64,000 nucleotides of DNA from [Actinomadura] parvosata subsp. kistnae (GTDB taxonomy: Bacteria > Actinomycetota > Actinomycetes > Streptosporangiales > Streptosporangiaceae), in the NCBI RefSeq assembly GCF_900323885.1, contig NZ_OOHJ01000022.1:1054001-1118000 (forward strand), in the 5' to 3' direction. Position 1 is the stretch's first letter. Each line of letters begins with the position of its first letter. A program made the position numbers and the translations under genes. Shown here piece after piece: positions 61,476 through 64,000 of this stretch. A model generated the notes under the pieces. The model saw only the letters and a list, made by a program, of their open reading frames with translations. It ran no database searches and was not told the DNA's origin.

Positions 61476-62786
61476 GTGAGCAAGGCACGCGTGCCGTGGA
61501 AGGCCGTCGTCGGCGGCTCCATCGGCAACATGGTCGAGTGGTACGACTGGTTCGTCTACAGCAGTTTCGCCGTCTACTTCGCGGCCTCGTTCTTCCCTGA
61601 GGGCAACGACACGGCGAAGCTGCTGAACACCGCGGCCATCTTCGCGGTCGGCTTCTTCATGCGCCCGCTCGGCGGCTGGCTGCTCGGCCGGTACGCCGAC
61701 AGGAAGGGCCGCAAGGCGGCGCTCACGCTCACGGTGACGCTCATGTCGGCCAGCGCGCTGCTGATCGCGATCGCGCCTACGTACGAGGCGGTCGGCTACC
61801 TCGGCGCGCTGGTGCTGGTGGTGGCGCGCCTGTTGCAGGGCCTGTCGGTGGGCGGCGAGTACGCGGCCAGCGCGACGTACCTGACGGAGGCGACCCCGCG
61901 CGGCCGCCGCGGCTTCGCCTCCAGTTTCCAGTACGTCTCGATGACCGCGGGCCAGCTCGTCGGCCTGGGCCTGCAGATCATCCTGCAGAACACGATGTCG
62001 AAGGAGGCGCTGAGCTCGTACGGCTGGCGCATCCCGTTCATCGTCGGCGCGGCGGCCGCGGCGGTCGTGTTCTACCTGCGCCGCAACCTGCTGGAGACGG
62101 AGGCGTACGACGAGGAGGAGCGCGAGAGCGGCAAGGGCCGCGGCACGATCAGGGCGCTGCTGGGCCACAAGAAGGAGGCGTTGCTGGTCATCGCGCTGAC
62201 GATGGGCGGCACGGTCGCGTACTACACGTACACGACGTACCTCACCAAGTACCTGTCGAACTCCGCGGGCCTGCCCAAGGAGACCGCCACGCTGGTGAGC
62301 TTCTGCGCGTTGTTCATCTTCATGTGCCTGCAGCCGCTGGCGGGCGGCCTGTCGGACCGGATCGGGCGCCGGCCGCTGCTGATCACGTTCGGGATCGGGT
62401 CGATGCTGGGGACGGTGCCGCTGATGACGGCGCTGGGCGGGGTCGACGGGTTCGGCGGCGGGCTGGTGCTGTCGCTGATCGGGCTGGTCATCGTGACGGG
62501 TTACACGTCGATCAACGCGGTGGTGAAGGCCGAGCTGTTCCCGACGAACGTGCGCGCGCTCGGCGTCGCGCTCCCGTACGCGATCGCGAACGCGCTGTTC
62601 GGCGGCACCGCCGAGTACGTGGCGCTGTGGTTCAAGGACAACGGCATCGAGTCCGGTTTCTTCTGGTACGTCTCAGGTTGCGCGGCCATCTCCCTCGTCG
62701 TCTACCTGACCATGCGGGAGACGAGGGACGTGGCGCTGTCCCGTACCGAGCAGGTCATGGGGGAATCGGTCGCCACCCGCGTCTAA
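61476..62786 (+). CDS. MFS transporter, metabolite:H+ symporter (MHS) family
   Basis: 436 residues with 12 helices. The MHS family hallmarks are clear: GNMVEWYDWFVYSSFAVYFA at the N-terminus, GGWLLGRYADRKGRKAAL, LLQGLSVGGEYAASATYLTE and a second GGLSDRIGRRPLLI. Members (KgtP, ShiA, ProP) import carboxylates, shikimate or betaines; the substrate here is not resolvable. GTG at 61476 has AGGAGG. The two-component pair starts 9 nt after its stop and may be cotranscribed, as for carboxylate-sensing systems. Confidence 0.92.
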   Translation: MSKARVPWKAVVGGSIGNMVEWYDWFVYSSFAVYFAASFFPEGNDTAKLLNTAAIFAVGFFMRPLGGWLLGRYADRKGRKAALTLTVTLMSASALLIAIAPTYEAVGYLGALVLVVARLLQGLSVGGEYAASATYLTEATPRGRRGFASSFQYVSMTAGQLVGLGLQIILQNTMSKEALSSYGWRIPFIVGAAAAAVVFYLRRNLLETEAYDEEERESGKGRGTIRALLGHKKEALLVIALTMGGTVAYYTYTTYLTKYLSNSAGLPKETATLVSFCALFIFMCLQPLAGGLSDRIGRRPLLITFGIGSMLGTVPLMTALGGVDGFGGGLVLSLIGLVIVTGYTSINAVVKAELFPTNVRALGVALPYAIANALFGGTAEYVALWFKDNGIESGFFWYVSGCAAISLVVYLTMRETRDVALSRTEQVMGESVATRV

Positions 62787-62795
62787 CCTGGCGAC

Positions 62796-63461
62796 ATGCG
62801 AGTTCTGCTGGTCGAGGACGACGATCGGCTCGCCGCCGCCCTCACGAAGGCTCTTGCCCGGCACGGCCATGAGGTCGTCCGGGCGAGCCTGGCCGTCGAC
62901 GCTCTCCGCCTGGCGGGGGGCGTCGACTTCGTCCTGCTGGACCTGGGGCTGCCCGACATGGACGGCCTGGAGGCGCTGCGCCGGCTGCGCCGGGTGTCGG
63001 CGGTGCCGCTGATCGTGGTGACCGCCCGTACCGAGGAGCGGGAGGTGCTGCGCGGCCTGCGTTCGGGGGCCGACGACTACCTGGTCAAGCCGTTCCGTAC
63101 GGTCGAGCTGATGGCGCGCATGGAGGCGGTGGTGCGGCGGGGCACGCGCCCGCGCCCGCAGCGCGACGACGTGGTGAACGTCGGGGACGTGCGCATCGAC
63201 CTGGAGGCGCGGCAGGTCACGGTGGCCGGGGAGGCGGTGACGCTGACGCGGCGGGAGTTCGACCTGCTGGCGATGCTGGCGCGCGAGCCGGGCGTGGTGC
63301 GCGGCAGGGAGGAGATCCTCGACGAGATCTGGGGCGACCCGCTGCTGTCGGCGTCGCGCTCGCTGGACGTGCACGTGGCGAACCTGCGCTCGAAGACCGG
63401 CCGCCCGGGGCTGGTGGAGACGTTGCGCGGCACGGGATACCGGCTGGGCTCGACGGCGTGA
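62796..63461 (+). CDS. OmpR-family response regulator
   Basis: 221 residues. Receiver domain with LLVEDDDRLAAALTKAL, phospho-acceptor Asp in FVLLDLGLPDMDGLEAL and the switch Lys in DDYLVKPF; the C-terminal winged helix includes LTRREFDLLAMLAREPGVVR and SLDVHVANLRSKTG ending GTGYRL. Its stop overlaps the start of the sensor kinase gene (GTGA). Confidence 0.95.
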   Translation: MRVLLVEDDDRLAAALTKALARHGHEVVRASLAVDALRLAGGVDFVLLDLGLPDMDGLEALRRLRRVSAVPLIVVTARTEEREVLRGLRSGADDYLVKPFRTVELMARMEAVVRRGTRPRPQRDDVVNVGDVRIDLEARQVTVAGEAVTLTRREFDLLAMLAREPGVVRGREEILDEIWGDPLLSASRSLDVHVANLRSKTGRPGLVETLRGTGYRLGSTA

Positions 63462-64000
63462 ACTCGCGGCTCGTGGTCACGTTCACGACGCTGATCGTGT
63501 TCCTGGTGGCGGCGCTGGCGGTGCCGCTGGGCCTGGCCTACGCCTCGCACCGGACGAACCGGCTGCTGCTCGACCGCCGCGCCGACGCGACCCGCTTCGC
63601 GGAGCTGGCCGACCAGGCGGCCCGCGACGACGACCACACGGGGCTGATCGCCGAGATCAACCGCTATGCCGAGCTGTACGGGGCCGCCGTCCGCGTCCGT
63701 GACCGCGACGGCTCGCTGCGCCTGTCGGCCGGCAGCTTCGAGTCCGACGACCGGGACGCCCTGCGCCTGGCCCTGTCCGGGCGTACGACGGAGGACCTGC
63801 CGACGATCAGCCCGTTCGGCCCGGACACGGTGCTGCTGGCCGAGCCGGCCGGCCGGGACGCGCAGATCTCGGGCGTGGTGCTGCTGCAGGCCCCCACCGA
63901 CCAGGCGCGGCTGGACGTGTCGCTGGTGTGGGGCGCGCTGGCGCTGGGGGCGGTGGTCGCGCTGGCGTACTCGGTGCTGGCGGCCCGGCGGCTGGCCCGC
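63458..64000 (+). CDS. sensor histidine kinase, N-terminal part (cut by window end)
   Basis: 181 codons are open to the end of the window. The start GTG overlaps the response-regulator stop. One membrane helix (TTLIVFLVAALAVPLGLAYA), an extracellular domain of about 125 residues (RADATRFAELADQAARDD to VLLQAPTDQARLD), and a second helix (VWGALALGAVVALAYSVLAA) leading to RRLAR, where HAMP would begin. The HisKA and ATPase domains lie beyond the window. The extracellular domain resembles those of actinobacterial sensors with unknown ligands. Confidence 0.9.
   Translation, partial: MNSRLVVTFTTLIVFLVAALAVPLGLAYASHRTNRLLLDRRADATRFAELADQAARDDDHTGLIAEINRYAELYGAAVRVRDRDGSLRLSAGSFESDDRDALRLALSGRTTEDLPTISPFGPDTVLLAEPAGRDAQISGVVLLQAPTDQARLDVSLVWGALALGAVVALAYSVLAARRLAR

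Overview
The window is a very GC-rich chromosomal segment with dense genes, many ATGA/GTGA overlaps and GTG starts. Protein families such as CU044_5270, DUF2630, DUF5941, DUF6881, a znuACB-zur operon and an actinobacterial-type leuA leader point to a filamentous actinomycete. A Streptosporangiaceae genus such as Nonomuraea is my guess from overall likeness, not a demonstrated identity. I see no rRNA or tRNA gene, CRISPR array, insertion sequence or phage module.

Layout. 1-6.4 kb: the end of a ketopantoate-reductase-like gene, then an NAD-type formate dehydrogenase operon whose catalytic subunit is split and permuted, ending in fdhD. 6.4-9.6 kb: a Zur-controlled zinc uptake operon (znuA, znuC, znuB, zur). 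9.7-15 kb: a small accessory zone with an EamA exporter, a CGNR protein, an XRE-ImmA/IrrE plus PIN pair that looks like a toxin-antitoxin or stress module, a Nudix hydrolase, a decayed PPOX gene and a DUF6881 protein. 15-23.7 kb: an ABC-2 permease, a reductase/AraC divergent pair, DUF4239, uppS, recO and a CDP-alcohol phosphotransferase/DUF5941 pair.

23.8-28.6 kb is saccharolytic: a secreted GH16-CBM6 glucanase behind two LacI-type palindromes, a 2OG-Fe(II) oxygenase, and a single polypeptide joining a GH1 beta-glucosidase to a LacI repressor. 28.7-31.3 kb is an arginine/ornithine module (Lrp, an arginine dihydrolase-like enzyme, RocD). 31.4-39.8 kb carries an ECF sigma factor with its CU044_5270 partner, a methyltransferase, a PhoD-like phosphatase, a glutamate dehydrogenase-family enzyme, an MBL hydrolase and TetR/MarR regulators. 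39.8-43.3 kb is an amide operon (cytosolic AmiC-like protein, APC permease, acetamidase/formamidase).

43.4-54 kb holds a secreted serine protease, a TetR-controlled three-gene operon, a PadR-membrane protein pair, and a probable drug-resistance operon: a 14-TM MFS pump, a rifampicin-phosphotransferase-like enzyme with a 1-nt frameshift, and TetR, behind a near-perfect operator. 54.2-57.3 kb has leuA with a clear leucine leader peptide and attenuator, and a DDAH. 57.4-64 kb has a frameshifted tandem GNAT protein, a Ser/Thr kinase whose extracellular part is a GH6 cellulase-like domain with altered catalytic aspartates, an MHS-family transporter, and the start of a two-component system.

The most unusual items are the kinase-GH6 fusion, the GH1-LacI fusion, the permuted split formate dehydrogenase and the znuC-znuB repeat linker.
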